Shown: positions 7,526 to 17,676 of the stretch, one piece after another
Numbering within the stretch: position 1 is the stretch's first letter
Layout of the letters: the number at the start of each line of letters is the position of its first letter
Assembly: GCF_947492535.1 (NCBI RefSeq)
Contig: NZ_CANLNH010000014.1
Coordinates: forward strand, 1-64,000
Origin: an uncultured Dokdonia sp.
Lineage (GTDB): Bacteria > Bacteroidota > Bacteroidia > Flavobacteriales > Flavobacteriaceae
DNA length: 64,000 nucleotides
Direction of reading: 5' to 3'
Translations under genes and position numbers: made by a program
Notes under the pieces: generated by a model
Databases searched by the model: none
What the model was told of the DNA's origin: nothing
What the model saw: the letters and a program-made list of their open reading frames with translations, nothing else

Positions 7526-10500
7526 TTATCGTTTTAAGACTACGTAGCCTTTTGTTTTAAGGTTATGAGGTACAGGAATTTCAATAGTGAAAAAATAGGT
7601 GCCTTCAGGTAATTTTCCTGCACCACGCCCTGTGGATTTATTAGCGTCTCCGCGAAAAGCGTTCCCTGCGTTGTTATATCCTTCTATTTGAAATACGAGA
7701 TCTCCCCAACGGTTATAAATAGAAACGACATTATCTGGATACCTCCGAATTCCTTTAATTTCCCAAAACTCGTTGATACCATCTCCGTCAGGAGAGAAAC
7801 CAAATTTTTGACTGTTATCGACTTCAATAGTGTTGTCTTCTGTGGTAAATGATTCTTCTTGACAAGATTCATTAATACCACCTAGATTATATGGATGTAT
7901 AATAACATAAATTGTTGAATTATCGGGTAATTCTTCAGCAAGAGCTATTTCAGTTACATTGCCTACATCTGTTGTTGCAATAATATCATCGCCTCCAGAA
8001 AATGTTCCTATGGTAATAAAATAGCCATCAGCATCTGAAATAGGATTCCATGAGATTTCTGTATTTACAGGAACATTCAAGCTTTCATTTGATGGTGCAA
8101 GAAGTGTTGTACAGAGTGGTGGTAGTATCTCTGTAATAAAAGATACTTCTGTACAACCTTCTGCACTCCCCCCTATATTGTATGCTATTACAGTAATAAA
8201 TAATTCTGTTTGTTGTGGCAGATCATTTGGCGGATCGTAGGTGGTTGTGTTACCTACATCAATACTATTTGCAATATCCGTACCTCCAGATGTTGTACCA
8301 ATATTAATAAGATACCCTGTAGATTCAGTAACTTCTTCCCAGCTAATCGTTGTTGTTACAGGTACATCTGTAGCATCTTGTAACGGATTAATAATCGTCG
8401 TACAAGGCGGCGGAAATGTTTGTGTAGTAAAACTCTCTTCAGCACAATCTTGTGCATTTCCAGTAGCATTATACGGGATGATAGTAACAAAAATATCTGA
8501 TTGATCCGGTAGATCTGTTGGTACATCATAGGTAGTAATATTTCCAACATCTAGGTTATTTACAATATCAGTACCTCCAGAAGTAGTTCCTACATTCAAT
8601 AGATACCCCTCTGCTGTAGAGGCTGTTGTCCAAGATAGATTGGTGCCAATTAGTACTCCCGTTGCTCCATTTAGTGGATCTGTGAGTGTGACACAATCAG
8701 GAACAAAAAGTTCTGTAGTAAATGATTCTTCGGTACATGCTGTTGCATTTCCAGTAGCATTGTATGGAATGATGGTCACGAAGATTTCTGTAAACTCAGG
8801 TAAATCAGTGGGTAAATCAAAAGTAGTGACATTGCCTACATCTTGGTTGTTGAGAATATCCGTTCCTCCAGTTGTGGTTCCTACATTAAGGATATATCCA
8901 TCTGCTGTAGCGGAAGCATTCCAAGAAAGATTAGTTCCTACAAGTACATCTATAGCACCATTCATCGGATCTGTAAGGGTAACACAATCAGGAACAAAAA
9001 GTTGTGTGGTAAATGATTCTTCGATGCATCCAGTAGCATTTCCAGTAGCATTGTATGGAATTATGGTTACAAAGATTTCTGTAAATTCAGGTAAATCTGC
9101 AGGAAGATCAAACGTAGTAACATTGCTTACGTCTTGATTATTTATAATATCAGTACCTCCAGAAGTAGTACCTACATTCAATAGATATCCAGCTGCTGTG
9201 GAAGCTGTTGTCCAAGAAAGATCTGTGCCGATTAGTACTCCCGTTGCTCCATTTAGTGGATCTGTGAGTGTGACACAATCAGGAACAAAAAGTTCTGTAG
9301 TAAATGATTCTTCTACACATCCTGTTGCATTTCCAGTAGCATTGTATGGAATAATGGTCACGAAGATTTCTGTAAATTCAGGTAAATCAGCGGGTAAATC
9401 AAAAGTAGTGACATTGCCTACATCTTGGTTGTTGAGAATATCAGTTCCTCCAGTTGTGGTTCCTACGTTAAGGGTATATCCATCTGCTGTAGTAGAGGCA
9501 TTCCAAGAAAGATCAGTTCCCACGAGTACATCTATAGCACCATTCATCGGATCTGTGAGGGAGACACAATCAGGAACAAAAAGTTGTGTTGTAAACGACT
9601 CTTCAGTACATCCCATTGCGTTGCCCGTTGCATTGTATGGAATGATGGTTACGAAGATTTCTGTAAACTCAGGCAAATCTGCAGGAAGGTCAAACGTAGT
9701 AACGTTACCTACGTCTTGATTATTTATAATATCAGTACCTCCAGAAGTAGTTCCTACATTCAATAGATATCCAGCGGCTGTCGGAGCTGTTGTCCAAGAT
9801 AGATTGGTGCCGATTAATACTCCCGTTGCTCCATTTAGTGGATCGGTAAGTGTGACACAATCAGGAACAAAAAGTTGTGTAGTAAATGATTCTTCGGTAC
9901 ATACTGTTGCATTTCCAGTAGCATTGTATGGAACGATGGTCACGAAGATTTCTGTAAATTCAGGTAAATCTGTAGGAAGGTCAAATGTAGTAACATTGCC
10001 TACGTCTTGATTATTTATAATATCGGTTCCTCCAGTTGTGGTTCCTACGTTAAGGATATATCCATCTGCTGTAGCAGAGGTGTTCCACGAAAGATCAGTT
10101 CCTACAAGTACATCTATAGCACCATTCAACGGATCAGTAAGAGTAACGCATTCAGGAACTAGTAATTCCGTAGTAAACGATTCTTCGGTACATCCTGTTG
10201 CATTTCCAGTATCGTTATAAGGTATAATAGTAACAAATACTTCTGTTAGTTCAGGTAAATCTGCAGGAAGATCAAACGTAGTAACATTCCCTACGTCTTG
10301 GTTATTTATAATGTCAGTTCCTCCAGAAGTTGTCCCTACATTCAATAGATATCCAGCGGCTGTCGAAGCTGTAGTCCAAGAAAGATCGGTGCCTACTAAT
10401 ACTCCCGTCGCTCCATTTAATGGATCGGTAAGTGTGACACAGTCAGGAATAAATAATTGTGTGGTAAATGACTCTTCAGAACATCCTTCTGCATTTCCAC

Positions 10501-13500
10501 TATCATTATAAGGGATTATGGTGACAAAAATTTCTGTAAACTCTGGTAAATCAGCGGGTAAATCAAAAGTAGTAACATTTCCTACATCTTGGTTGTTGAG
10601 AATATCCGTTCCACCAGAAGTGGTACCCACACTCAATAAATAACCCATTGCCATGGACGAAGCTTCCCAACTCAAATCTGTTCCCACCAAAACATTGATA
10701 CTACCATCGAGTGGATCTGTTAAAGAAGTACAGTCTGGAAAAAGTTCAATGGTTTCTGTTGTAAATGACTCTATTATACAACCTGTTGCATCACCAACAT
10801 TATTATAAGGTGTTATAATAACGTAATATGTCTCATCTTCGTCCAAGTCTGTTACAAAATCAAATGTTGTAGTGTTATTCACATCTACCTCATTTAAAAT
10901 TTCATTACCTCCTGGTGTAGTTCCTACTGTTAGCAAATAACCAGTTGCATCAGCGACAGCATCCCAGATTAGGTTCGTTGTAATATCTACATCAATAGCA
11001 CCATCTATGGGTAGCGAAAGATTTGTACATCCCGGTGGTACAGGGATAAACTCTGTTGTAAAGCTTTCTTCAGCGCATCCTAAAGCATCACCAACATCAT
11101 TTGTAGGTATTATAGTTACATAAATAAGGGTGTTTTCAGGCAAGTCATTTATTAAATCATAGGTCGTAACATTTCCTACATTTACACTGTCTAAAATATC
11201 GACACCCCCAGGAGTTGTTCCTACTGAAATAATATAACTATCTGCATTACTTATAGGATCCCATGATAGGTCTGTATTTACTACAACATCTACGGCTCCA
11301 TTTAATGGATTGGAAAGTGATGTACAATCTGGAATAGTTGGATTAGGGTCTGAAATAATTGTAAATGTTTCTAAACCACATCCCATTGCATTTCCTTCGT
11401 CATTATAAGGAACAATAGTTACACTTACTACCTCGCCACCCGCAAAATCATTTGCAAAATTATAGGTAGTATCATTAATGATATCAATGTTAGTTACATT
11501 GTTTGGATTTGCAGGTACTGAAGTTACTGTAAGCGTGTATCCTCTAGCAAACTGAGCTGGCTCCCACGTAATATTTGTATTTACTGGGACATCTATGTCT
11601 CCATTTAATGGTGAAATTAATGTGGTACATGCCGGAAGAGGGCAGTCAAGTATGTCACCTACTATATTCCATCCAAAATCTAAAATTATAGAAGCGCGTT
11701 CTTCAAAAGCATCACAATATGGAACGTTAAGTGCTCCTAGTGTTAAACCAGGTGGTAATTGTTGTTGTGACCAATCTATTAATGTGGTGTCATAACTATC
11801 CCTAGACATTCCTGAATTATCTAGCATATTACTCAAATTGGTTACTTGAGACATATTCCAGTCTCCTAAAACTTGATCATATGCTGTGGCTCCATTAAAC
11901 ATGCTATTCATTGAAACTTGCCCTAAATCCCAGTCATTTAATGGTTGATTAAAAGAAGAAGCATTTTGAAACATACTGTCCATATTAACAACTCCTTCCA
12001 CGCGCCAATTATTTAAAGGAGCGTCAAAAGCTATCGCATCCTCAAACATTTCTTCCATAGTGGTAACATCTCTTGTATTCCAAGGATCTATATTTTGATT
12101 AAATAAAGAAGCCCCACTAAACATACGACTCATAGTGGTTACTGAAGCGGTGTTCCAGTTCTCCATAGGTTGGTCGTACATTGTTGCGTCTTGAAACATA
12201 GCATCCATAGTGGTTACAAAAGAGGTATTCCACGTATTTATATTTTGGTTAAATACAGCAGCTTCTTTGAACATGGCAGCCATATTTTGTGCTTCATTGG
12301 TTTCCCAAGCATCCAATGGTGTGTTAAATTGTTGAGCACTTTCAAACATGGAAGTAAAAAAGGTAACATTAACAACATCCCAATCATTAATATTTTGATT
12401 AAACACCTGTGCGTTTTCAAACATAGAACTCATACTGGTTACCGAACTCGTGTCCCAGGTTGTTAAAGGTTGATCAAATAGCTGTGCATTTTTAAACATA
12501 GAAGCCATAGTTGCAACTGCACTAACATCCCAACTACCAATAGGCTGATTAAATACTTGTGCATTTTCAAACATAGACTCCATGTTTACCACAGAATTTA
12601 CATCCCAAGGGGCGAGCGCTTGGTCAAAAAGTACAGCACTTCTAAACATACCTCTCATTGTAGTAACTTGAGATACATTCCAGTTGCTTATATCTTGATC
12701 AAATACACTGGTGCCATTAAACATAAATGACATATTGGTAACCGTCTCTACTTGCCAATTATTTAATGGTTGGTTAAATGCAATAGACCCTGAAAACATA
12801 GATCCCATGGTAATACAAGATAGGGTGTCCCAATCATTCAATGGTTGATTGAAAACGTTAGTATTACTAAACATAGAATCCATATTAACAACGTTTTCCA
12901 CATTCCAAGTATTTAAATTTTGGTTAAATACATCTGCATTAGAGAACATGGAGGCCATAGTGGTTACATTACTCACATTCCAATTTGAAATATTACCGTT
13001 GAATGCTTCAGCACTATCAAACATTCTTTCCATAGATATTACATTTGATACATCCCACATATCTAATGGTTGGTTGAAATTTTCTGTAAATCGAAACATC
13101 CAACCCATGTCTTGAACATTTGATACGTCCCAGTTATTTAATGGTTGGTTAAAAGCCGATGCTGACCCATTAGCATCAAACATTCTAAACATGTTTGTTA
13201 CATTGCTTACATCCCAGTTGTCTATAGGCTGATTGAATGCTCGTGCCACAAGAAACATGCCTCCCATGGTAGTTACATTACTTACATCCCAAGTGTCTAG
13301 AGGACTATTAAATACAAATGCCGCAGCAAACGTATTCGACATATTTGTCACATTACTAACATCCCAATTATTAATATCTGTATCAAATAAAAAACAACCA
13401 AAAAACATACTTCTCATATTTTCTACTTGAGATAAATCAGGAACATCCGTAGCATTATATGTCATGTTTTGACAGTTAAGAAATGCTTGGTCCATACTTT

Positions 13501-15757
13501 GCCATTGTTGGGTTCCCCACTGATCAATAGTCAAGAGTTTGAAATAATCTGTGTTTGAAAAGCTAAAGTAATGCGCTGGGTAATCTCCAATAATAGAAAT
13601 AGTATAAGTTCCAGGTGTATCATAGGTATGCGTTATATCTCCTGATACATTATTATCAAATTGATTATCTCCCCAGTCTATAGAATAATTATAAGTGAAG
13701 CCATTATTTCTAGAAATTTTCAATTGATTGGCAGGAGTACTATCACCATTTGTTAAAGTAGTATTGTACGTTAGTTTAAAAGCTGCTGGACTATTCACCC
13801 AAGAATCAATAATAGTATAGGTTTCAATTACACAATTTTCAGCAGGACCCTCAGCATTAAATGGAACTACTTGTGCCGTCACAATATCACCAGCAACAAA
13901 ATCTACTACAAAGTCCCAAGAGGTAACATTGCCTACATCAAAATTGTCTAAAATGGTAGTAACTACACCTCCTGTATCTTTGGTAACCGTGACCCTATAA
14001 CCTGTAGCATTAGGTGTTGCTTCCCAAACTAAATCAAAATTACCAGGAACATTTATATCGCCATCAACAGGGGTAATGATGTCAGTACAAAAAACAAAGC
14101 TACAGTTTACAATATCATCATTTATAGTCCAGTTACTATTCGTAATTAAATTTTCTCTAGCAAAACGCCCATCACAGTATAATAGATTGGCAGCTCCAAG
14201 AATTACATTGTCATTAACGGTTTGCGCTTCCCATCCTATTAAAGTATTGTTGTAGTTTGTTTCTGAAAGCCCAGAATCATCTAGCATATTGGCCATTAGT
14301 GTGACATTTGAAATATCCCAAACACCCAAGTTTTGATCAAAGGCAGTTGCATTTGAGAACATAGAACGCATGTCACTTACGCTAGTTGTTACCCATAAAT
14401 CAATAGGTTGATTAAATAAAGAGGCACCAGTAAACATTGAGTTCATGCTGTTTACATTGCTTACATTCCAATTATTGAGTAATTGATTAAAACTTGTAGC
14501 ATTAAAAAACATGCCACTTGTATCAGTCAAAGAATTTAGCGTCCAGCCATTTAAAGGTTGATTAAAATCTGGAGCTCTGCGAAACATACCTGACATACTA
14601 GTAACATTAGTTACATCCCAACCTTCAATAGGTTGATTAAACCGCGAAGATTCAAACATCTCACGCATATTAGTCACATTAGAGGTAACCCACAAATCCA
14701 GGGGTTGGTTAAAAGTGGTAATTGCAGAATTAATCCCAGCAAACATATTTGACATATCTGTGACGTTACTCACATTCCAATTGTTTAAAGGTTGGTTGAA
14801 CGCATAATTACGTTCAAACATTCCGCCCATATTCAAAACATTGCCTACTTGCCAGTTATTTATATTTTGATTGAAAGGAGTATCTCTAAACATCTCAAAC
14901 ATATCAGTCACATTATCCACTTCCCATTGATCAAGGGGTTGATTAAAGGGAGTAGATCTAAACATCCTAGCCATCGTGGTTACTTGAAGTACATCCCAAT
15001 TGTTTAAAGGGAATGCCATATCTGATGCGCTAAACATATCACTCATATCTGTAACTTGCGATGTATTCCAACCATTAATATTCTGATTGAAATCATTAGC
15101 AGATATAAACATTCTCGCCATAGTGGTAACGGAGCCTGTATTCCAATTATCTAATGGTTCATTAAAATTATTAGCTCCGTTGAAAGTATCAGACATGTCA
15201 GTAATATTCCCAGTATTCCATCCATCCAATGGCCTATTAAAAGTATCGCAATCTTGAAACATTCCAGAAATATCTGTGATGCCGCTTACATTCCACGAAT
15301 TCAAAATTCCATTGAAAATATTTGCCCTTCTAAACATATTCTTTAAGCTAGTGACTTGGCTTAAATCTGGTGGTGAAATGGCGTCAAAATTCAAATTTCT
15401 ACACCCGTAAAAAGCATTCTCCATAGACTGCCATTGGATGTTTCCCCAAGAAGTAATCTCAATAATTTTATCCCTATCACCAGTATTATTAAAATAAATA
15501 GCAGGAAAATTTCCGCTAATACGAATAGTGTAATTCCCAGGCGTAGCGTAGGTGTGTGTTATATTGCCAGTTACTCCCGTGTCGGTATTACTATCTCCCC
15601 AATCTACTGTATAGTCATAGATGAATCCTGGGTTTGTGGGTATGGTTATTTGATTGTTGGGAGTAGATAAGTTAGTGTTCCAAACGGATGTAAAGTCCTG
15701 ACCATAGGAATTTATACAGGTACAAAGAAATATAGTTATGAGAAGTAAAAACTTCAT
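7526..15757 (-). CDS. Giant T9SS type B surface protein with DUF285 (BspA-like) and Ig/FN3-like repeats
   Basis: I placed the start at 15757 (2,743 aa) because MKFLLLITIFLCTCINSYGQ is a clear signal peptide; an upstream ATG would put 20 extra residues before it. Domains in order: a PKD-like segment (WGDSNTDTG...HTYATPGNYTI, about 50-90); a first block of about 25-residue DUF285 repeats (FNQPLNNWNVSNVTDMSNMF pattern, about 100-550); one Ig/FN3-like repeat; a second PKD-like segment and DUF285 block (about 680-1350); about 13 Ig/FN3-like repeats of about 97 residues (about 1400-2640), each with two cysteines; and a C-terminal gliding-motility domain (FGFSPDGDGINEFWEI...) that serves as the T9SS type B signal. 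Probably a cell-surface adhesin. It forms an operon with the PorP/SprF gene. Confidence 0.92.
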   Translation of the reverse strand: MKFLLLITIFLCTCINSYGQDFTSVWNTNLSTPNNQITIPTNPGFIYDYTVDWGDSNTDTGVTGNITHTYATPGNYTIRISGNFPAIYFNNTGDRDKIIEITSWGNIQWQSMENAFYGCRNLNFDAISPPDLSQVTSLKNMFRRANIFNGILNSWNVSGITDISGMFQDCDTFNRPLDGWNTGNITDMSDTFNGANNFNEPLDNWNTGSVTTMARMFISANDFNQNINGWNTSQVTDMSDMFSASDMAFPLNNWDVLQVTTMARMFRSTPFNQPLDQWEVDNVTDMFEMFRDTPFNQNINNWQVGNVLNMGGMFERNYAFNQPLNNWNVSNVTDMSNMFAGINSAITTFNQPLDLWVTSNVTNMREMFESSRFNQPIEGWDVTNVTSMSGMFRRAPDFNQPLNGWTLNSLTDTSGMFFNATSFNQLLNNWNVSNVNSMNSMFTGASLFNQPIDLWVTTSVSDMRSMFSNATAFDQNLGVWDISNVTLMANMLDDSGLSETNYNNTLIGWEAQTVNDNVILGAANLLYCDGRFARENLITNSNWTINDDIVNCSFVFCTDIITPVDGDINVPGNFDLVWEATPNATGYRVTVTKDTGGVVTTILDNFDVGNVTSWDFVVDFVAGDIVTAQVVPFNAEGPAENCVIETYTIIDSWVNSPAAFKLTYNTTLTNGDSTPANQLKISRNNGFTYNYSIDWGDNQFDNNVSGDITHTYDTPGTYTISIIGDYPAHYFSFSNTDYFKLLTIDQWGTQQWQSMDQAFLNCQNMTYNATDVPDLSQVENMRSMFFGCFLFDTDINNWDVSNVTNMSNTFAAAFVFNSPLDTWDVSNVTTMGGMFLVARAFNQPIDNWDVSNVTNMFRMFDANGSASAFNQPLNNWDVSNVQDMGWMFRFTENFNQPLDMWDVSNVISMERMFDSAEAFNGNISNWNVSNVTTMASMFSNADVFNQNLNTWNVENVVNMDSMFSNTNVFNQPLNDWDTLSCITMGSMFSGSIAFNQPLNNWQVETVTNMSFMFNGTSVFDQDISNWNVSQVTTMRGMFRSAVLFDQALAPWDVNSVVNMESMFENAQVFNQPIGSWDVSAVATMASMFKNAQLFDQPLTTWDTSSVTSMSSMFENAQVFNQNINDWDVVNVTFFTSMFESAQQFNTPLDAWETNEAQNMAAMFKEAAVFNQNINTWNTSFVTTMDAMFQDATMYDQPMENWNTASVTTMSRMFSGASLFNQNIDPWNTRDVTTMEEMFEDAIAFDAPLNNWRVEGVVNMDSMFQNASSFNQPLNDWDLGQVSMNSMFNGATAYDQVLGDWNMSQVTNLSNMLDNSGMSRDSYDTTLIDWSQQQLPPGLTLGALNVPYCDAFEERASIILDFGWNIVGDILDCPLPACTTLISPLNGDIDVPVNTNITWEPAQFARGYTLTVTSVPANPNNVTNIDIINDTTYNFANDFAGGEVVSVTIVPYNDEGNAMGCGLETFTIISDPNPTIPDCTSLSNPLNGAVDVVVNTDLSWDPISNADSYIISVGTTPGGVDILDSVNVGNVTTYDLINDLPENTLIYVTIIPTNDVGDALGCAEESFTTEFIPVPPGCTNLSLPIDGAIDVDITTNLIWDAVADATGYLLTVGTTPGGNEILNEVDVNNTTTFDFVTDLDEDETYYVIITPYNNVGDATGCIIESFTTETIELFPDCTSLTDPLDGSINVLVGTDLSWEASSMAMGYLLSVGTTSGGTDILNNQDVGNVTTFDLPADLPEFTEIFVTIIPYNDSGNAEGCSEESFTTQLFIPDCVTLTDPLNGATGVLVGTDLSWTTASTAAGYLLNVGTTSGGTDIINNQDVGNVTTFDLPADLPELTEVFVTIIPYNDTGNATGCTEESFTTELLVPECVTLTDPLNGAIDVLVGTDLSWNTSATADGYILNVGTTTGGTDIINNQDVGNVTTFDLPTDLPEFTEIFVTIVPYNATGNATVCTEESFTTQLFVPDCVTLTDPLNGATGVLIGTNLSWTTAPTAAGYLLNVGTTSGGTDIINNQDVGNVTTFDLPADLPEFTEIFVTIIPYNATGNAMGCTEESFTTQLFVPDCVSLTDPMNGAIDVLVGTDLSWNASTTADGYTLNVGTTTGGTDILNNQDVGNVTTFDLPADLPEFTEIFVTIIPYNATGNATGCVEESFTTELFVPDCVTLTDPLNGATGVLIGTDLSWTTASTAAGYLLNVGTTSGGTDIINNQDVSNVTTFDLPADLPEFTEIFVTIIPYNATGNATGCIEESFTTQLFVPDCVTLTDPMNGAIDVLVGTNLSWNASATADGYILNVGTTTGGTDILNNQDVGNVTTFDLPTDLPEFTEIFVTIIPYNATGNATACTEESFTTELFVPDCVTLTDPLNGATGVLIGTNLSWTTASTAEGYLLNVGTTSGGTDIVNNLDVGNITTYDVPTDLPDQSDIFVTIIPYNATGNAQDCAEESFTTQTFPPPCTTIINPLQDATDVPVTTTISWEEVTESTGYLINIGTTSGGTDIANSIDVGNTTTYDPPNDLPQQTELFITVIAYNIGGSAEGCTEVSFITEILPPLCTTLLAPSNESLNVPVNTEISWNPISDADGYFITIGTFSGGDDIIATTDVGNVTEIALAEELPDNSTIYVIIHPYNLGGINESCQEESFTTEDNTIEVDNSQKFGFSPDGDGINEFWEIKGIRRYPDNVVSIYNRWGDLVFQIEGYNNAGNAFRGDANKSTGRGAGKLPEGTYFFTIEIPVPHNLKTKGYVVLKR
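8640..10700 (-). repeat. Tandem ~291-bp repeats in alternating A/B types inside the giant gene
   Basis: Coding repeats encode about 97-residue units. Seven consecutive units alternate strictly: type A (ATGVL...LSWTTA...GYLLNVGTTSGG) and type B (AIDVLVGT...LSWN...ADGY.LNVGTTTGG). Their matching linker segments begin near 8650, 8940, 9230, 9525, 9812, 10105 and 10395 (A, B, A, B, A, B, A). The pattern implies amplification of an A-B dimer of about 582 bp. Flanking units are more divergent. Confidence 0.8.
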
Positions 15758-16053
15758 TCTAGGCAATACTATCATAAAACATACATTTTGATACTTATAC
15801 AAGTGAACTATATACACTAACTTTTTTCTGATTGCGTTGCATAAAAAAGATGTATTATTAATGAAGTTCTATTACCATCAGGTCATATTTAAAATCGATT
15901 TTTATAAATAGGCATGACTAAAGAATCTCATATGAAAGTATCAATTATTTTTAGGTAAATTTCATTATTTATATTTAAAGTTCTGACCTTATATAATCAA
16001 AAGAGGTTCCATTCAATGGAATGGAACCTCTTTTGATAGGAAAACACTACTAC
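15758..16053. other. Intergenic region, no gene
   Basis: AT-rich gap of about 300 bp that must contain the promoter of the giant surface-protein gene. I found no clear TAnnTTTG box there. The only distinct structure is the perfect hairpin at 15996-16037, described separately. Confidence 0.5.
15996..16037 (-). terminator. Rho-independent-type terminator of the TPR-AraC gene
   Basis: A perfect 19-bp stem (arm ATCAAAAGAGGTTCCATTC) with a 4-nt loop lies 16 nt past the stop codon of the AraC-family gene. The arm ends are A/T-rich, giving TTTT on either strand. Confidence 0.85.
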
Positions 16054-17676
16054 TTATAAGGTTTTTCTATATTCTGAAGGCGTTTGTCCAGTATAATTTT
16101 TAAATACTCTATTAAATGTAGTTTTACTTTTAAACCCAGAATCAAATGCAATAGCAATAATTTTTGCAGTTTTATATTGTGGTTGTTTCATTAATTCTTG
16201 TGCTTCTAAAACACGATAAAAATTAATAAAATTATAGAAGTTTTCTTTAAAGGAATAATGTAAAACCTCCGAAAAATGCGAAGTGCTCATTTCTAATTTT
16301 GAAGCCAATTCACCCAATCTCAAATTAGGATCTAAATAGGGCTTTTCAGTTTTCATTAATGTGATAATACGTTCTTTATATCTTTCTCTATCAGCAGTTG
16401 TTAACGAAGAGTTTTTATAAGGCTGTTCTTCTGTTATTGAAGTTGTTTTTTCTATAGGAATTTCAGATGTTGTTTGTTTTTCTTTTATTGCTTGTTTTAA
16501 TATGGCATATTTCTCTTGAAGATCATTTTTCTCTACTTCAATACGCTTTTTCTTTTTGATATAAAAAAACAATGTAATAAGTAGAAATAATACAGTAAGA
16601 CTTCCAACGAAGATTAATTGTTTTTTATTCTCTGCTGCAGAAACTACTGCCTTTTCAGTGGCTTCTACTATTTCTTCATTTTTAGAAATATCTTTAGAAA
16701 GATCTACAATGGTTGCTTCTTGATTATCACCTTGTATCAAATCTCTGATGCGTGTATACTCCTTTTGAGCTTCGTAAGAAGCTTTAAAGTTTTTTTTCTT
16801 TTCATATACTTTAGCTAAATATTCATAACTGTACATTGCAATCTCATTGAGATTTTTGTTTTCAGCTAGTGTTAATGACTCTTTAAAACGTTGCAATGAA
16901 AGATCGATATTAGATAAATGGTAATTTGCGACCCCGTTATTAAATAGGAGCCAAGCCCGTTTTTTAGTAGGCTTCTGTATATGTGGTAATTGTAGTCCTT
17001 TTTCGGTAGTTTCTAGAGCACTTTTATAATCTTTAAGGCTTATATAAATATCACTTATATTATTTAAAGAAGTAGCAACTACTTCTTCATCTTTCATATA
17101 TTCCCCTAAAGCAATAGCGCGCTCAGCAAACCGTAGTCCTTTTTCATATTCATTAAGCTCTATGTAATTTGTAGATTGGCCTACTAAAGCAGCCGCTTTT
17201 ATTCTTGAAAAACTTCGGATGGTATCTGTAACTACCAATAATTCATCCATTGCTTTGATAGACTTCTCATAAGCACCAATATCGGTGTAGAGATTCCCCA
17301 TATTAACAAGAATCATAGCCTTTGGACCTTGATTATTAGCAACCAATTCACATTTTTCTAATGCTTGATGGTAAATCTCAATAGCTTTTTGCCGATTACT
17401 TCTGTTCTTATAATAAATCGCCTGACTATTAAGTGCCAAAATACCCATGTCATTAATTCCATATAATTCTGAAATTAATAATAAGGAGTCGCTATATACT
17501 TTATGTAATTCGTAGTCGCCATTTTTATAGTATTCCTGTAATAATCTAGAGTATCTAGCCGCTTCTTCCTGACCATTAGTAGGAGAGGAGAGATCTATTT
17601 TACTGTCATTTACTTGTGCATTTATGTAAAAGGGCGTGCATAAAAGTAAAATACAAAAAACAACTACTTTATTCAT
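16054..17676 (-). CDS. TPR-containing membrane-anchored AraC-family regulator
   Basis: A 540-aa protein. I chose ATG 17676 because MNKVVVFCILLLCTPFYINA is a good signal peptide or anchor. Residues about 30-335 are tetratricopeptide-like helical repeats; a single transmembrane helix (QLIFVGSLTVLFLLITLFFYI) lies near 360, then a coiled-coil linker. The C-terminal about 100 residues form an AraC helix-turn-helix pair (LRLGELASKLEMSTSHFSEV ... KIIAIAFDSGFKSKTTFNRV, FKNYTGQTPSEYR). The layout resembles flavobacterial one-component sensors with an outer TPR sensor and a cytoplasmic DNA-binding domain. The signal and targets are unknown. It stands alone with its own terminator. Confidence 0.88.
   Translation of the reverse strand: MNKVVVFCILLLCTPFYINAQVNDSKIDLSSPTNGQEEAARYSRLLQEYYKNGDYELHKVYSDSLLLISELYGINDMGILALNSQAIYYKNRSNRQKAIEIYHQALEKCELVANNQGPKAMILVNMGNLYTDIGAYEKSIKAMDELLVVTDTIRSFSRIKAAALVGQSTNYIELNEYEKGLRFAERAIALGEYMKDEEVVATSLNNISDIYISLKDYKSALETTEKGLQLPHIQKPTKKRAWLLFNNGVANYHLSNIDLSLQRFKESLTLAENKNLNEIAMYSYEYLAKVYEKKKNFKASYEAQKEYTRIRDLIQGDNQEATIVDLSKDISKNEEIVEATEKAVVSAAENKKQLIFVGSLTVLFLLITLFFYIKKKKRIEVEKNDLQEKYAILKQAIKEKQTTSEIPIEKTTSITEEQPYKNSSLTTADRERYKERIITLMKTEKPYLDPNLRLGELASKLEMSTSHFSEVLHYSFKENFYNFINFYRVLEAQELMKQPQYKTAKIIAIAFDSGFKSKTTFNRVFKNYTGQTPSEYRKTL

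Noticed and set aside
8241-10511. Series of plus-strand ORFs of 60-173 codons with mutual similarity
   Set aside because: They are antisense shadows of the repeat array in the minus-strand giant surface gene; their similarity simply mirrors the repeats, and the minus-strand product has signal peptide, domains and sorting tail.
16618-16818. Plus-strand ORF of 66 codons rich in Phe
   Set aside because: It is antisense to the coiled-coil and TM region of the AraC gene; its Phe/Ile runs mirror AAA and GAA codons of the real gene.
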